Below, in pieces: positions 1-11,256 of a stretch of DNA of 64,000 bases; position 1 is the stretch's first letter; each line of letters starts with the position of its first letter. The notes beneath the pieces were generated by a model. It was not told the origin of the DNA. It did no database searches and worked only from the letters and a program-made list of their open reading frames with translations. The stretch is from Quillaja saponaria (taxonomy: Eukaryota; Streptophyta; Magnoliopsida; Fabales; Quillajaceae): assembly GCA_029379385.1 (NCBI GenBank), contig CM055610.1:18501422-18565421 (forward strand). The letters are read 5' to 3'. The position numbers and the translations under genes were made by a program.

Positions 1-848
1 CAAACAACTTACACATCAACTCTATCCAATTTAAAATTCACATTTTATTCAATTTATTTTTATAAAATAATTTATCAATTTTAAATTTTACTCCAAATAA
101 GCTAAATTTCATTTAAGATAAATTCTTATTTTCTCTCACCAAAAATAACTTTTTTATCACAGCTTTTAATTTAGATAAATTGATGAAAAGACACTAACAC
201 TGCATCTCACATACTCACCTAACCAACTTTTATTTTTAATTTTTTTTCACAACTTGTATTTTGTTTATTGAATAATAATTAATCTTTTATCTTTATATTT
301 TTAGTTCAATGATAGTTTTATTAAGAAATTGAGGGTAGTACGGAGAAAGTACTCAAATTAAAATGAAAATTTTATTTATTTTAAATAAAATAATTAGACT
401 ATTTCATAATAGTATATAGCTTTTATTTTAAATAATTTGAATTATATAATTCATTTTTAATAAACGAAATTGTTTTATTTTAATTTTATTTTAAATATAT
501 GTTAAAGATTTAAGAAGTTTACAAGTCTTAGTCCAAGATAATCGAAATAATAAAAAATAAATAAATAAATAAATTAATAATAGTCATGGTGGGATTTTAT
601 ATTAAAAAATTGGACATAAATTGTTAACTCACATTATTTTAAACTGTAGGTATCTAGACAGGAAGTTGGTGGGCTCATCGTGAATTAGGTCCGGGTAGTT
701 GATGGGTTGTAGCATTTAGGATCTCCTACAAAAAATGCTTATTTTATGTCTTCGGTACTCATTCAGTTTGTTTCCTCTACAATTAATTGAAGACCACCAA
801 ATGATATTATTGTTCATAAAGTATTGCATTTTTAATAATTTTAGATAT
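1..848. other. AT-rich intergenic DNA
   Basis: Very AT-rich sequence with short A/T runs. I see no coding sequence, RNA gene or recognisable transposon end here. Confidence 0.6.
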
Positions 849-1535
849 AAGTATTGTTTAAGTACCTGAATTATAATTTAGTTTTTATTTGAGGCACTAA
901 ACCTTTTTTTTACTATTTAAGGCACTCTAATAAAAATAAAATTAATAACTCATATAATAAACTTTCTTATGGGCAGATTCTTTTTTTACAAATCATATTT
1001 ATTTTTTCTTCTCTTTCCTTATATTGAATATATTAATTTATAAATATAATTTCTCAACCAATCAGAGCCAATAACTAATATTCTTAAGCTTTACATCCAA
1101 TTCCATTTAATGAAACTTTAACAAATAAAATATTTTTTTTTACAACAAATAACTATAGAAACACTAATTTTTAAGTATTAAAAAAAACACTCATCTCTTA
1201 TTACTCTTTTTATAAAGATTTTTTTTTCTTCTTATTTTTAATTTCTTTATCTTCAATATATTTTATTCCTAGTTTTTTTTCCTTTGGTTGTGTTTCATGT
1301 TTGGTTAGCTGGAAAGAAAAATCTAAATGGTTAAAATATTTAGGTAAAAGTTTAACAGGTTTAACACATTTGGAAAGACAGAAATCATGACGTGTAAAAA
1401 AATGCTGCCGCATGGGCAAGTGCATTACACGAGTCAACGATTTTATTTTTGGTTAGAGTGCCTTAAATAGCAAAAACAAGATTTTAGTCCATCAAATGAC
1501 AATTGAGTTTAAATTCAAGTTTTTAAACAATACTT
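849..1535. mobile_element. MITE-like element with ~90-bp terminal inverted repeats
   Basis: The left arm (849 to about 942) begins AAGTATTGTTTAA and ends near CTATTTAAGGCACTCTAA followed by an A-rich stretch. The right arm (about 1441-1535) is its imperfect reverse complement and carries TTAGAGTGCCTTAAATAG and TTTAAACAATACTT. The ~500-bp interior has no coding potential. This is the structure of a non-autonomous DNA transposon, possibly Mutator-like because the inverted repeats are long. I could not identify a clear target-site duplication, so the exact ends and the superfamily are inferred. Confidence 0.65.
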
Positions 1536-2181
1536 AACTAACATTTATATCATAAAAATCTTTTTTGACCTATAACTTTTAAAACGTTTCCAATGTTTTC
1601 TTTTTTTTCAAACTTCGAATAATATTCTTTATCATTAGAAAAATAATTCATTTGATTTGATCTTCTTAAAAATTTGTTTGATTTTAAAACTAGGAAGTTT
1701 GATCTCGGTTGAGGTGGTGTTGTTCCTTCAAAAAGACGTTATAAAAAATCGCTTAGAAAGAAGTTATATGATCTCAGCGAATATAGAATTTGGTTGTAGA
1801 AAACTTTGCGTTGCTCAAATTTCTTGAAAAAGATTAATGTGACTAGGCTAATATGTAGTGCTTGGAGTAATTAGAGGTGATTAGGCTAATTGAATTATTT
1901 CTCTGAAGGGATAGTTGAGGTAATTAAAATTGATTTGGAGATAATTGATGTTGATTGACATTGACTTAGCTATAGGAATAACTGAAAGTGAATGGCATGA
2001 ACTTAAGATGATCAAATAGTGATTGGATTTGATTTGATCTAATCAATATTACTTATAATTTTATTTCTAATCAATATTCAATTATCTAAGTAATTGTGAT
2101 TCAGTAACATATACTAATACTTGGAGCATTAAATACTTTTTAACCCAATAATGTGTCAGCATGTTAAACATATGATATTTA
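1536..2181. other. Intergenic DNA, nothing recognised
   Basis: AT-rich with a stretch of short GATT/TGATT-type words around 1850-2060. No gene or element can be supported. Confidence 0.5.
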
Positions 2182-2779
2182 GGATGTGTTTGGTTTGGCA
2201 GCATGGTGAGAATCATGGTTCTGAAATCATCCATCTCGTCGTGATTAGTATGTGTTTTGGTTATTTAAAAATTATGGTTTATAACCATAGCCGCCTGAAA
2301 AGTTAAGTTGATTTATTTATAAATTACCAAAAAGGATGTTCATTTATTATGTTATAAAATTAAACTAATTTTTATTCAGTTTTGAAATTTAATTAAAAGT
2401 ATATATTTTTTATTTAGTTTTAAATGTAATTAAAGTATTTTTTTTATTCAGTTTTGAATTATTTTTTTTTTCAATTCCAGTTATAATTAAATTCTAACTG
2501 TAACAAGTTGGAAAGACAAGGCAGGTATTGTTTAAAAAGTTGAAGGATAGAAATGGAAAAAGAAGTAGGGATAACATAGAGATTTGGCAAAAAGAAGAAG
2601 GGTAAAATTGGTCAAAAAAAATAAGGGTCGTGCTTCCGAGAAGCTCCTCTTGGGCTGCTTCTCAGCGTACGACCCAAACCTGCCAAAGCTCTGGACGAGG
2701 CTGGCCGAACAGGCCTTGGCCTCATCCCAAGCGGCCCCCAACCTATGCACGTACATGTTGGCTGCCCAAATGGGCCCTT
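2182..2779 (+). mobile_element. Non-autonomous DNA transposon-like repeat, copy A
   Basis: The left end reads GGATGTGTTTGGTTTGGCAGC. The right end, read inward on the other strand, is AAGGGCCCATTTGGGCAGCC, so the ends are imperfect inverted repeats of the GGGCCC-TTTGG type common in plant hAT-like MITEs. The interior has an AT-rich half (2340-2500) and a GC-richer half (2620-2770). A related copy lies inverted at 34215-35320. The short open frames in the GC-rich half are not protein coding in any recognisable way. Superfamily assignment is inference; I found no clean target duplication. Confidence 0.5.
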
Positions 2780-3907
2780 AGATACCCAACGCAATCATAA
2801 CTAATTAATTATTAATTTAAAAAGTAAATAATGAAAACAACTTTATAAACTTTGTTAATATCATGTCTCTAATTTTTGTCTATACTTCTTAAAACCTAAA
2901 TAATTTGTTGAAATGTTGTTGATGTTCATTTAATTTATTGATGCAAAAAGTATCCTCTTATTCAAAAATGTGATTGTCAAATTTAGTGATTGAAGGTAGG
3001 ATTTAGATCCTCTCATATGCAACATGACTCATATTATACACATGTTTAAGGGAGGAATAAATATCAATTCTCTTTCAAATATATATTTAATTAAAAAAAA
3101 ATTAAGTTTTGGAATCTTTTGGATTTTTTTTTCTCTTTTCATACATGATCGATCTCCTCCTGTTCTTGCTAAAATATGAGAGGATCTTGAACTCTGACAA
3201 TAAAGTTAACTCTATAGAATTAGCCTGTTGACAATAATATGTGCTCTATTCAACTTTATGGGTTTGAATTTAAGAAAGGTTGTAAATAGTAAAATCCTTA
3301 CAAATTTGTTAATTTTGGCAAAAATAATCTACTTTTGATCAGACGTGTTCCCACTAAAACATTTAACACCAAAGAGGACCTTTTTTATGACATAAACAAC
3401 TCCAAAATTCAAATATTCCATACGATAATTAATGATCCTTGTGATCACAAAGTCAACTTTGTTATATAAATGACAAATTAAGCTTCAGTTATATACAACA
3501 GAATCTTTTATAGTTGTTCTTTGAAATATATTTCAGGGATCACCAACCAGATTTGGAACTTTTCCCCTTTAATTACTTTCCAGCTGCAAGTGTTCAATAT
3601 GGGAAAAGAAACATTGATTGCAGGAAATAATAAAATCAAATTCATAAAAATAACAAATTTCAATATTTAATCAAACTTGTAAACATCACAATCCAATAGT
3701 ACCTTGATTATTTCTGATATATCCGTATAAGTAACCTTTCAAACTAATTATTCGTATAAATTTACACCTCAAATTTAAAGGAAACCAAAAGAAACAATAT
3801 TAAAGAAACCTATATAAAAGGGCTAGAGATGAGGACAATGAGCATTAATTAATTGAATGAAATGGCTTGTATCTTTAATTTCCAGCTAGCTATATATAGC
3901 AACCGGA
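2780..3907. other. Intergenic DNA / 3' flank of the IDA-like gene
   Basis: AT-rich sequence without recognisable genes. The last few hundred bases probably include the 3' UTR of the minus-strand peptide gene next door. Confidence 0.5.
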
Positions 3908-4238
3908 CTAGTTGTTCATGTTGTTGGTTCCTCCGCTTGGTCCAGACGGTGGAACTGACCCTTTTGGAAGCATATTAAGAAACAACCGCCCATATCTTCC
4001 GGCAAGTCTTGGAGACACATGAACATCCGTCCTAATCAGGTTCTGAGTTTCTGGTTGAATCTTCCATGTCATATGGCAATACACGGACACCGGGAAGCTC
4101 AAGGACCGGTTCGGTTTCTACGAGGCTCTGACGATCAATGCAGTCATTGAGGAGCCTGGCTGATGAAGATGATGATGATGATATGTAAAAGATAATTACT
4201 AGTACTAGCAATACTTCTGTGTATGGTTTTGCTGCCAT
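3908..4238 (-). CDS. IDA-like (IDL) secreted peptide precursor, reading frame interrupted
   Basis: A small secreted-peptide precursor of the IDA/IDL family, whose processed C-terminal peptides are perceived by HAESA-type receptor kinases and act in organ separation and stress responses (family knowledge). ATG at 4238 opens a frame with a hydrophobic signal peptide (MAAKPYTEVLLVLVIIFYIS) and a Ser run. The C-terminal IDL motif LPKGSVPPSGPSGGTNN, close to the stop at 3908, lies in a different frame. Joining them needs either a 1-nt shift between about 4032 and 4100, or a 79-nt intron from a GTAGAA donor at about 4120 to a CTCAG acceptor at about 4042, which would give an ~84-aa precursor. That candidate intron is not AT-rich, so I slightly prefer a frameshift. 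A TATA box at 4315-4323 supports transcription and this start. Family call is good; exact structure unresolved. Confidence 0.65.
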
Positions 4239-4314
4239 TAGAGATGATCAAATTAATGAATCTAAGAGATTGGCTTGCTGTGTATGGTTAATTTTGAGTT
4301 GGGAAGTTCACCCC

Positions 4315-4323
4315 TTTTTATAT
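4315..4323 (-). promoter_or_regulatory. TATA box of the IDA-like gene
   Basis: TATAAAAAG on the minus strand, about 80 bp upstream of the ATG at 4238. It predicts a 5' UTR of roughly 50 nt. Confidence 0.55.
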
Positions 4324-4389
4324 TCAAGTATTGCAGTATATATTGGAAAAGTCAAAAATGGATGTCACCTTATGCATGGGACTTTGTAA

Positions 4390-7300
4390 GTGAAGGTTTT
4401 CAAGCTTCCCATTTGCAAGTCAATTTATGAGAAATATCAGAATCAACGAGAAATGTGGAGGAAATTGGGGAACAATGGTTTTTCAACTGAATTGTGTTAC
4501 CTAGTCTTGGTCTTAGAATTTACTTGGAAAATGCAACTGATCAATTTGGTCGCACCTCCAAGTAAACTAGGAATTCAAGGGTGTACTAATGTGATACATA
4601 TAATTTTAATTATCTCTATGAACACGTTCATTTTGGATTCAAAATGGCTCTGTTTATTTTGGACGAAAATGATATTATTAGATAATTTTTATCTAAATTC
4701 ACGAAGAAACTTGCTTGCACTATACAAAATGAATAATTATTGTGTATATTTTAAGCAAAATGCCATGTTACAAGGTGAAAAATGTGATTTACTAATCAAA
4801 GTTTAACAATATTTTATTTCTGCTGCTCTCCTTCCCTTTGCTCTAAAATATTTCTCTCCCTCCTCCTTAAGGACTCTGTTGACTAAGGTAAATGTTAGCC
4901 TTGCATTTGGAGGAAATGCAATTTTTGTAGTCAAGAAAGAAACTAACTAGCTTACAAGAGTTATTCAACATACGTAACTGTCTGTGGAAGGAAGACCCTG
5001 CAGAAATATCTTCCATTTATATCATTATTTTTGAATATATGATTTTGTATTATTGACTTGAAAAAATAAAAAATAAAAAATTATTGATCAACCAAAGAGG
5101 ACAAGAACAAAAGAGGGGATCATGCATATTAGTATAGGATCCCTAATGGTTAATAAAGGAGTACTTCTACCCAATAAAGAATCTAATCTAACCTAGATCA
5201 AATCCACGGCTGTTTTTTTTTTCTTTTTCTAATGTACTTATTCTCAAAAGTTTAGTTTAAAGTCTGGTGGACTCCAGGTCTGCAGCCAAAAAAGATGTAT
5301 GTATGTATGTTGACCCTTAAATTAGGTATATATGTTGACTATGTTATATCTGAACTTGAAACATGCTCCAAAAAAAAATCACACATTGAATGTTGACCAA
5401 TCAAAGGTAGGATTGACAATTGGATCAGGATATGACCAGACTCAAAGGAAACAAATAGCTCCGATCAGATCCGATCAAAAATAATTCAGGGATGATGATG
5501 GATCTCTAGATTGAACCTGTGATTTTTTATTTTGATCAATTTTTCTGGTTGAAAATATTTACCATCATATTTTACAAAATTCAATGATTTAAAAAATATA
5601 AATCTATAATAAATTACAATAAAGAATATTATTAAAAACTAAATCATTACAATTAAGCCTACAAAAATAAATTATGATATATGACATTAATTACTTAAAT
5701 AAATCCATTAATTTTCTTCATTTCTCTAAATAAAAAAGTATCTAAATAAACCAACGATATTAAATTCCAACCCGATCCATGATTCAATAAATTTTGCTAC
5801 CCGATCCAGCACAAACAACATAATCCGATTAGAGTTAAAAATATCCAATCCAAAGGCCCGGATCAGATATCCAATCCATTTCCAACACTAAACTGAGTTT
5901 AAACTCCAGAGGCATCCATGATTATTCCAATTTCAAAGAAAAGATGTAGAGAAATTATTCAAATATCGTAATGATCACAATGGCTGTATGCCAAAGAAGG
6001 ATCGGGGAACTATAATATATAATAAAATATTATATTCCAGTGTCATTCTCATTTCATTTCATGCCTTTTATGCTGTACATTTGTTTTAAGACATAATGCG
6101 ATGATTAATTAGTAAACTATAGGAAAAAAACCACCTTTCAATGGTCAAAAGAATGAATATATATAAACATTCAAATTTCAACTTCTAATATCTCTCCCTT
6201 CTTTTTCTTTTTCTTTTTTTGAAATACTTGTCCAAAAAGGCATTTGACCATTGATCTTAAGCATTTAATTGTACTTATAAAATATTTTATTTACCTAAAA
6301 ATCATTCTGACATTTGCATGACAAGAATTAGTAGTTAAGCACCGAAATCATCACAAATTATTCCTAGAAGACGTGATATGAGATATTGATGGTCACTGGT
6401 TTTTCTGCTGATGTGTATAGCCGAAAGTTAAACCAGTTCAGAAAGTAAATGAAATTTTAGGCTAGAAGACGGATAAAAAATCAACACGTGGCATATATAA
6501 TAAAATGATAAATACATTTTTATATTTTCTTTGTTTGAAAAAAAGAACAATTATGTTACAAAATTAAAAACAAAACCTTCTATCTCCATCCCCAACACCC
6601 TGTCATCCTGACCTCTACCATAACCGCATAACCTCAATTGTTACTATAACATTAATGTTTGTTATTAGACTGTTTGGTTGTTGACAATTCGAGTCCTCTT
6701 GACGACTCTTGTTGAGAGTAAATTTACATTTTCATGTATAATCTTGACTCATCTTGGAACAATTTTTAGTTTTGGTCTCGACATAAGTAGACGTAATATT
6801 CTCTGTTGGAATATACTGTAGAGTACCCTACCTACCTTTCTATTTCTTAACCCCCAAAAAAAAGGAAAATTTTGTAAAGATTGAATCTTGTGCATTGCAT
6901 CTCTGTTACTAATTCTTCAACTTATAAATCATATACGACATTGGAGTGTGCAATTTTTTTTTTTCCTCTTCCCCTCCTTAATTGGCCTTAAAAGAAGACT
7001 ATTAGGTCTTGATCACACAAAATTAGGGCTGGTTAACAATTCTTTTTCTCATTTTCATCCGTTCCTGATTTCAGTGAAGTATATAAAGATTTCACCAAGG
7101 AGATCTACCAAACAAATAAGCATGCATATCTCATCATTGAGCTCAACTTGATGCAACCAAATGCTGCATACTAGCTAAACTCAATTTGGTGAAAAGTGAA
7201 AGTCATGTTAATCTCATTCAAAACTACTTACAAATAAAGAAAAGAACCACAAACACAAAAAAGTAATAAGATGCCAAATTGTCGTTGGTGTTACCAAATT

Positions 7301-7400
7301 AAAGAAGCAACATTATGATGTTTTTGGATCGAGTCTATCTCTTTGAACTTGTATTGGCCCCATTCAGTTAACCCTACTTTATGAAAGTAATTATACTACA
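4390..7400. other. Intergenic region; GGATC-rich repeat remnant at about 5410-5895
   Basis: No gene is supported. Around 5410-5895 words such as GGATCAGGATATGAC and, inverted, GGATTGGATATCTGATCC recur near both edges, suggesting an old repeat with weak inverted ends. The rest is AT-rich with short homopolymers. Confidence 0.4.
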
Positions 7401-7409
7401 TTACTACTT

Positions 7410-7416
7410 TATATAA
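7410..7416 (+). promoter_or_regulatory. TATA box of the CEP precursor gene
   Basis: TATATAA, 107 bp before the chosen ATG at 7517. Transcription would begin near 7440, downstream of the earlier in-frame ATG at 7427, which is why that ATG is not used here. Confidence 0.55.
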
Positions 7417-7516
7417 CTTTTGAAAAATGGATGAAGCCCACCATGATATATATCCTAGTGCATGCCTAATTATAAATAATTCACATGGGCATGGCCAGAA
7501 GGGGATAGATAATGAA

Positions 7517-7783
7517 ATGGCCAGAAGAAGGGGATTGCTCAAGGGCAGTGTTTTTATGATTCTGGTGGTTATTCTGACATTGACAGTACTTCAACAAAGA
7601 GTTTCAGCTACCAGCAGATTTAGGAGCAGGGAATGTTCAGATCCTAGCTTTGCATGTCGTTACAAATTCACAGTAAAGCCTCTGGATATGGAAGAAGAAT
7701 ATCCAGATCCGCCTCCTGATAGTTACGATTACGATTTTTATAGAAAACATGGAGACGTTCCAAGCCCTGGTGTTGGTCACTGA
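7517..7783 (+). CDS. Group II CEP (C-terminally encoded peptide) precursor
   Basis: Encodes an 88-aa secreted precursor of a CEP-type hormone. CEPs are short hydroxyproline peptides cut from the precursor C-terminus; those studied are sensed by CEPR receptor kinases and control root growth and nitrogen-demand signalling (family knowledge). Residues 1 to about 31 form a signal peptide (MARRRGLLKGSVFMILVVIL then TLTVLQQRVSA). A variable region follows, and the last residues, YRKHGDVPSPGVGH, carry the group II signature PSPGVGH immediately before the stop. Intronless, single motif copy. An in-frame ATG at 7427 would add 30 residues before the signal peptide and lies only 11 bp after the TATA box, so 7517 is the better start. 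The next gene upstream is the IDA-like precursor on the other strand. Confidence 0.85.
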   Translation: MARRRGLLKGSVFMILVVILTLTVLQQRVSATSRFRSRECSDPSFACRYKFTVKPLDMEEEYPDPPPDSYDYDFYRKHGDVPSPGVGH

Positions 7784-7815
7784 ATTGAGCTTAGCTTGGG
7801 ATTAAATATTGGTTT

Positions 7816-7879
7816 CTCCTCCTCCTCCTCCTCCTCCTCCTATGTATTTGTTGCTATATATATATATATATATATATGA
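7816..7879. repeat. (CTC)n and (TA)n microsatellites
   Basis: A (CTC)8-type trinucleotide run at 7816-7840 and a (TA)n run at about 7855-7879, both probably within the 3' UTR of the CEP precursor gene. Confidence 0.85.
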
Positions 7880-8583
7880 TGTTTCCTGTGTATATTGATC
7901 ATAATATACATGTTATGCTTGTTGATAAATAAAACTTATATGTTATCGAGTTTGAGGGAATGCTTATAATAACATTGCTAGTGTTGCTTCATTTTATATA
8001 TCACTTTTAAGGTATTTATAATTAGCCAATTTTTGTCTGTTTAATTAATTTCTTTATTTTTTCTGTTCTTTTTGATAGAATTAATTGAAGTCGTGGTCTT
8101 TGAATTTGTGATAGAACCATATAAAGTGAGTGGAGCTAGGGTAGAGATTAATGTTTTAAAAATTGAAACGTTGATCAATTCAAAAAATTTATTGAGTCTC
8201 GGATTATTGATTTAATCTAGATCATAAATATAATAAAATAAAATTTTCAATTAATTATAAGTATTAAATAAATAAAAAATAATAATTTAATATTCATTAA
8301 TTAATAAAAAAATACACCATAAATAATCAAATATAGTTATCAATAATTAATACAACAATTAGTAAAACTATTACACTCACAATATTTAAGTTTCAACTTC
8401 TAATCAGTTTTTAGAACATTGTATTTGATCATTGGAAAACATTGTGATGGACACAGAAATTAGGCAAACATACTTCGATAAAGTTTGATGATCAAACATA
8501 ATTGTTTCTTGATTTCGGCTCCTAATACTTGGTTGGATTTTATTTTTATTTTTCACCCATTGAAGGGAACAAGAGAAAGTATT
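7880..8583. other. Intergenic DNA
   Basis: AT-rich, no supported gene. An AATAAA-like word at about 7926 could serve as poly(A) signal for the CEP gene. Confidence 0.45.
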
Positions 8584-8888
8584 AATCACTACTGTTGGAA
8601 TTCTGGTTCTTATTTATAGTGACAATTATATGTCTGACAATTATATGTCTCATGATCAAGGATATTTGAGATTTTTTGCTTATATGAGTTTTTTTAATAC
8701 CTCAATGTTGGGATTAGTCACCAGTTCTAATTTGATACAAAATTTTCTTTTTTGGGAATTAATTGGAATGTGTTCTTATCTATTAATAGGTTTTTGGTTC
8801 ACACGACCTACTGCAGCGAATTCTTGTCAAAAGGCTGTTTGTAACTAATCGTGTAGGGGAGTTTGGTTTATTATTAGGAATTTTATTA
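8584..8888 (+). pseudogene. ndhF: Nuclear plastid DNA insert: ndhF fragment
   Basis: An approximately 300-bp piece of plastid ndhF (NADH dehydrogenase-like complex subunit 5), a gene that functions only in chloroplasts. Translating shows the conserved strings [20 protein letters not shown] and [15 protein letters not shown], followed after a frameshift by [15 protein letters not shown] 15-bp block (GACAATTATATGTCT) is duplicated in tandem at 8622-8651, adding five residues in frame. One extra base near 8839 breaks the frame. Homology stops abruptly on both sides, and no start or stop of ndhF is present, so this is a short NUPT, not a gene. The match is to plastid ndhF rather than mitochondrial nad5, from memory of the protein. 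Confidence 0.85.
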
Positions 8889-11256
8889 GTGGGGTGGAGG
8901 GGATCATTATGCTTTTATTTATGACGTGTTATTGACATATAAATACAATTAAATTAGGTAAAATTTGCACTTTTATTTATGACTCCTATTACAAGGTAAA
9001 CTTTGTCAATTATTCCCTTTTTCAATTTCTTCTACTAATCATAACAAATTTCAACATCAACAACAACAACAACAAAAAAATTGCTCATGCCCAATAAATA
9101 ATCAAAATGAAAAAACTCCAACATTCATTCCCCCACTCACTTCCAGTCCAAATGGTCAGATTACAATACTGAAAACATGAAGAAGCTGCCAAAATACAAG
9201 ATGAAATAAGAGTATTAAAAGTCCGTTATTCCAGGTCGTGTGTCATTCTGTTGCCGACTAGCTTTGTATATTCACTACTTTTTATTTTTTATCCCAGAAA
9301 ATCAATTAGTATCCGTGATCTTATTCTAATACTACCCAGGTTCAATTTGTAAATGGAGAACACAAATAAAAATGAAATTTTGTAACTTTCCCGTTTCCAT
9401 CTTCTTTATTGAGCGACATTCGCAAATTGTCGATTGGTGCAGAACTTTAACAGCCTTTGCCTCCTCTCTGTTCATTTAATCTTGGAAACATCGCCAAATT
9501 CACCATTCCCACTTCCATAACCATAAAGCTTAACTCAAGATAAGCACTATCTCTTTGCTTTTAAGCATTGGAACGATCTATCTATTTTCTTATTGTGTAA
9601 GAATTTAGAAGAACTTGAAGTGGAGGAAAGGTCAAGAAGATGCTAACACTGATGGGTTTTGCGGGAAATTTCAAGGTAAAGTGTAATTCCTAGTCAAATT
9701 GATCTACATTTAGTTGTGGAAATTATAATAGGCTTTAGATTCTTCTGAAAAGAACTTATATGATGTAAGATTTCAAGGTCACCATTTTTAAGCTGACCAA
9801 ATATGGTGATAGATGCTGGACCCAAAAAAGTTATTTATCTAAAGTTCGTAAAGGACAAAGTGGGTTATAAAGAAGAGCTCAGTGGGTATTAATGACCTAA
9901 TAATGGGGTTGGGGAAAGCTGGCGCTTGGTATACAGGTGTAGAGTAAAGAGCACGTTCAGCTCTCATGGTTTTTCTTAACGTCTTGGGATTGCACATGAT
10001 TTTGCTTTTATGATACCCTATTTTCTGCAAAATTGTCCAATCTGTGATTAGCTTTCTTAAAAGCATAATTCTGCTCCAAATTGTGAACAGTTTAGTTAGG
10101 CATTGTTTAAATTAATTCTTTGTTAGTTGCAAAACCCACTAATTTTGAGACCTGCAAATAGAATACTTCTTTTAAATCTCTGCATACATCAGCTTGCAAG
10201 CTTTATCAAGGAAAAGAGAATGAAAGGCTATCACAAGGTGGGTGACGTTTTTGAAATCTATAGGAAGAAAGGAAAGTCAGATTTCCTTTTCACCATTAGA
10301 AGAAGAATATATAAAGCCCAAATAATTAAATAATAGTCTGTATAATTGGTCCTGGAAATCGGCTTTATTTGCGTGGGGCACTAGTTGGTGATGTTGTTTT
10401 GGATGTGGTACTGCCACTGAATCACGTGGTTGACTGGTTGTGCCTTCTTGTTGTCATACATTAACGTTGTTCCTAATTGTTTTCTGTCTTTTATCTGCAA
10501 AAACGTAACTCTTTGTGTATGGACAATAAAAGTCTGTGAATGGAAGTTTTCTTCTTGTTTTATCTTGGTTGGAGTTGTCCAATAGAAATAGAGAGGTTTG
10601 TGATTACGATTTACGAAATCTTTGTGTCAAAGGCTCAAGGAATCGTCTTGGACTTGTCATTTGAAGGGCAAAGAACAGTGAGGTCTTAGTTTCTTTAGCT
10701 TTTCATCAACCAGGAATAAGAAAAATGAACAGAAAAAGGCAAATGAAGAAATAATTTCAGAGCAAAATTATGAAAACCTTAATAGCATTTTATGAGAATT
10801 TCTCTGAAGAATTGTAGTATTGCTCAGCTGCAACTTGTGTTTTGCGCCTTTCCCTTTTTTCCGTTTCTGTGTTCCCCCTTTCGTCGTAGCTTCTGAATTT
10901 ATAATTACTAGCCGGCTTTGGGTACTTTTGATTTGATTTTTCTTCCTTCTTCATGTTTTTTGAAAAGAATGAGCTCAGATTTCTAAAACATTCATGGGCA
11001 TGTGATAGAGATATGGATGTCATGTGGGTTTACTGGAAAGTGAGTGAATGCTTCCTTTTATCTCCCCTTTTTGTGGGAGTAAAGTAAAGAACTGGAAGAG
11101 TAGCCTTGAAACTGTCGTCATGGAATTCATGTAGTCTTGTTTTGTGGAGTTTGAATATTTGGAATGTATAATAAAGGGTTCAGTTTTAAAGTGCAGATCT
11201 GCAGCTAACAGTGTTTTAGAGCTAAAAATTTGTGTGACAATTAAAGAGTGAGAGCT
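8889..11256 (+). other. Upstream region and probable 5' UTR of the KUP2-like gene
   Basis: No coding gene is supported. A plausible leader exon ends at about 9675 (AATTTCAAG before GTAAAG), and an acceptor at about 11195 (TTTTAAAGTGCAG) would leave ~60 nt of leader in front of the ATG at 11257. This gives a ~1.5-kb 5' UTR intron, as is common for this family. The boundaries are inferred from splice consensus only. Confidence 0.4.

Noticed and set aside
1210..1437. 75-residue minus-strand open frame
   Set aside because: Low-complexity Lys-rich end and position inside the inverted-repeat element.
4390..4806. 138-residue open frame on the plus strand
   Set aside because: No ATG at the frame start, no family resemblance, and it lies in the promoter side of the IDA-like gene; probably chance.
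7427..7516. Longer N-terminus for the CEP precursor
   Set aside because: The ATG at 7427 lies between the TATA box and the expected transcription start, and it would bury the signal peptide 30 residues inside.
8630..8848. Functional NADH dehydrogenase subunit
   Set aside because: Short, frameshifted plastid fragment without start or end of ndhF; it cannot function in the nucleus.
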